Assembly (NCBI GenBank): GCA_021159125.1
Contig: JAGGSL010000045.1
Span: 1-6,207 of the forward strand
DNA from: Thermoplasmata archaeon
GTDB lineage: Archaea > Thermoplasmatota > E2 > UBA202 > DSCA01
Length of the DNA: 6,207 bases
Reading direction: 5' to 3'
Shown here: piece by piece, positions 6,161-6,207 of the stretch
How positions within the stretch are numbered: position 1 is the stretch's first letter
How the letters are laid out: every line of letters starts with the position of its first letter
Position numbers and translations under genes: made by a program
The notes under the pieces: generated by a model
Database searches by the model: none
What the model was told of the DNA's origin: nothing
Seen by the model: only the letters and a program-made list of their open reading frames with translations

Positions 6161-6180
6161 ATGTTACTATTGTGTAACAT
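6161..6180. promoter_or_regulatory. Inverted repeat next to a TATA box, candidate operator
   Basis: ATGTTACTATTGTGTAACAT has perfect 7-bp arms (6161-6167 and 6174-6180) around a 6-base centre. It begins one base after the TATA-like TTTATAAAC and ends where plus-strand transcription should start, the usual place for an archaeal repressor site. Its sequence is unrelated to the GTTTCA-type operators at 960-1003, so a different regulator is expected. Whether it controls the divergent gene, the hut operon or both is unknown. Confidence 0.5.
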
Positions 6181-6207
6181 ACACATAAATAGTATCCCTA
6201 ATGAGGG

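Noticed and set aside
6196..6207. CCCTAATGAGGG inverted repeat at the right edge.
   Set aside because: The arms are only 4 bp and the sequence ends there, so it cannot be separated from chance; mentioned only as context for the candidate start codon.
1..6207. Search by eye for CRISPR repeats, insertion-sequence ends, tRNA-like cloverleafs, toxin-antitoxin pairs or phage defence genes.
   Set aside because: No regularly spaced repeats, terminal inverted repeats with target duplications, tRNA signatures or defence-related motifs were found; coding density and gene content look like ordinary chromosomal sequence.

Overview
The window looks archaeal and euryarchaeal. A Thermoplasmata-like lineage is plausible but not provable from this sequence alone. 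The evidence is: AT-rich TATA boxes about 26-29 bases ahead of start codons, with no room for or sign of a ribosome binding site (marR-like gene, hutU); a GGTGAT ribosome binding site where a gene is internal to an operon (MATE gene); no recognisable -35/-10 promoters; and a MATE protein whose key residues fall at the same positions as in the Pyrococcus furiosus transporter. No tRNA, rRNA, CRISPR array or insertion sequence was seen.

Left part, plus strand (1-2842). The window opens inside a DUF72 (YecE-like) gene. Its last 29 bases overlap the start of a GNAT acetyltransferase gene. Directly after that, and starting at the acetyltransferase stop codon, is a compact promoter: a TATA box held between two near-identical inverted repeats whose centres are 26 bp apart. 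It drives a MarR-family regulator, probably from a leaderless transcript, followed 4 bases later by a 464-residue MATE multidrug/Na+ or H+ antiporter. This is a self-contained 'repressor plus efflux pump' operon in which the regulator most likely binds the two repeats and shuts off its own promoter.

Right part, minus strand (2878-6026). Convergent to the MATE gene, across only 35 bases holding a small hairpin, lies a two-gene histidine-degradation operon transcribed right to left: hutU (urocanate hydratase), then hutH (histidine ammonia-lyase), overlapping by the four bases ATGA. Both enzymes look complete and keep their catalytic residues. Together they convert histidine to urocanate plus ammonia, then urocanate to imidazolonepropionate. 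The later enzymes (HutI and a formiminoglutamate-processing enzyme) are not in the window.

Right edge (6027-6207). This intergenic stretch holds a likely hutU promoter next to the gene and, further out, a second TATA box followed one base later by a 7-bp-arm inverted repeat. These point to a divergent, probably regulated gene that may start at the ATG at 6201 and runs off the window.

The genes are ordinary families. The most informative parts are the two regulated promoter architectures, at 960-1006 and 6151-6203. I did not find convincing evidence of a wholly new system.
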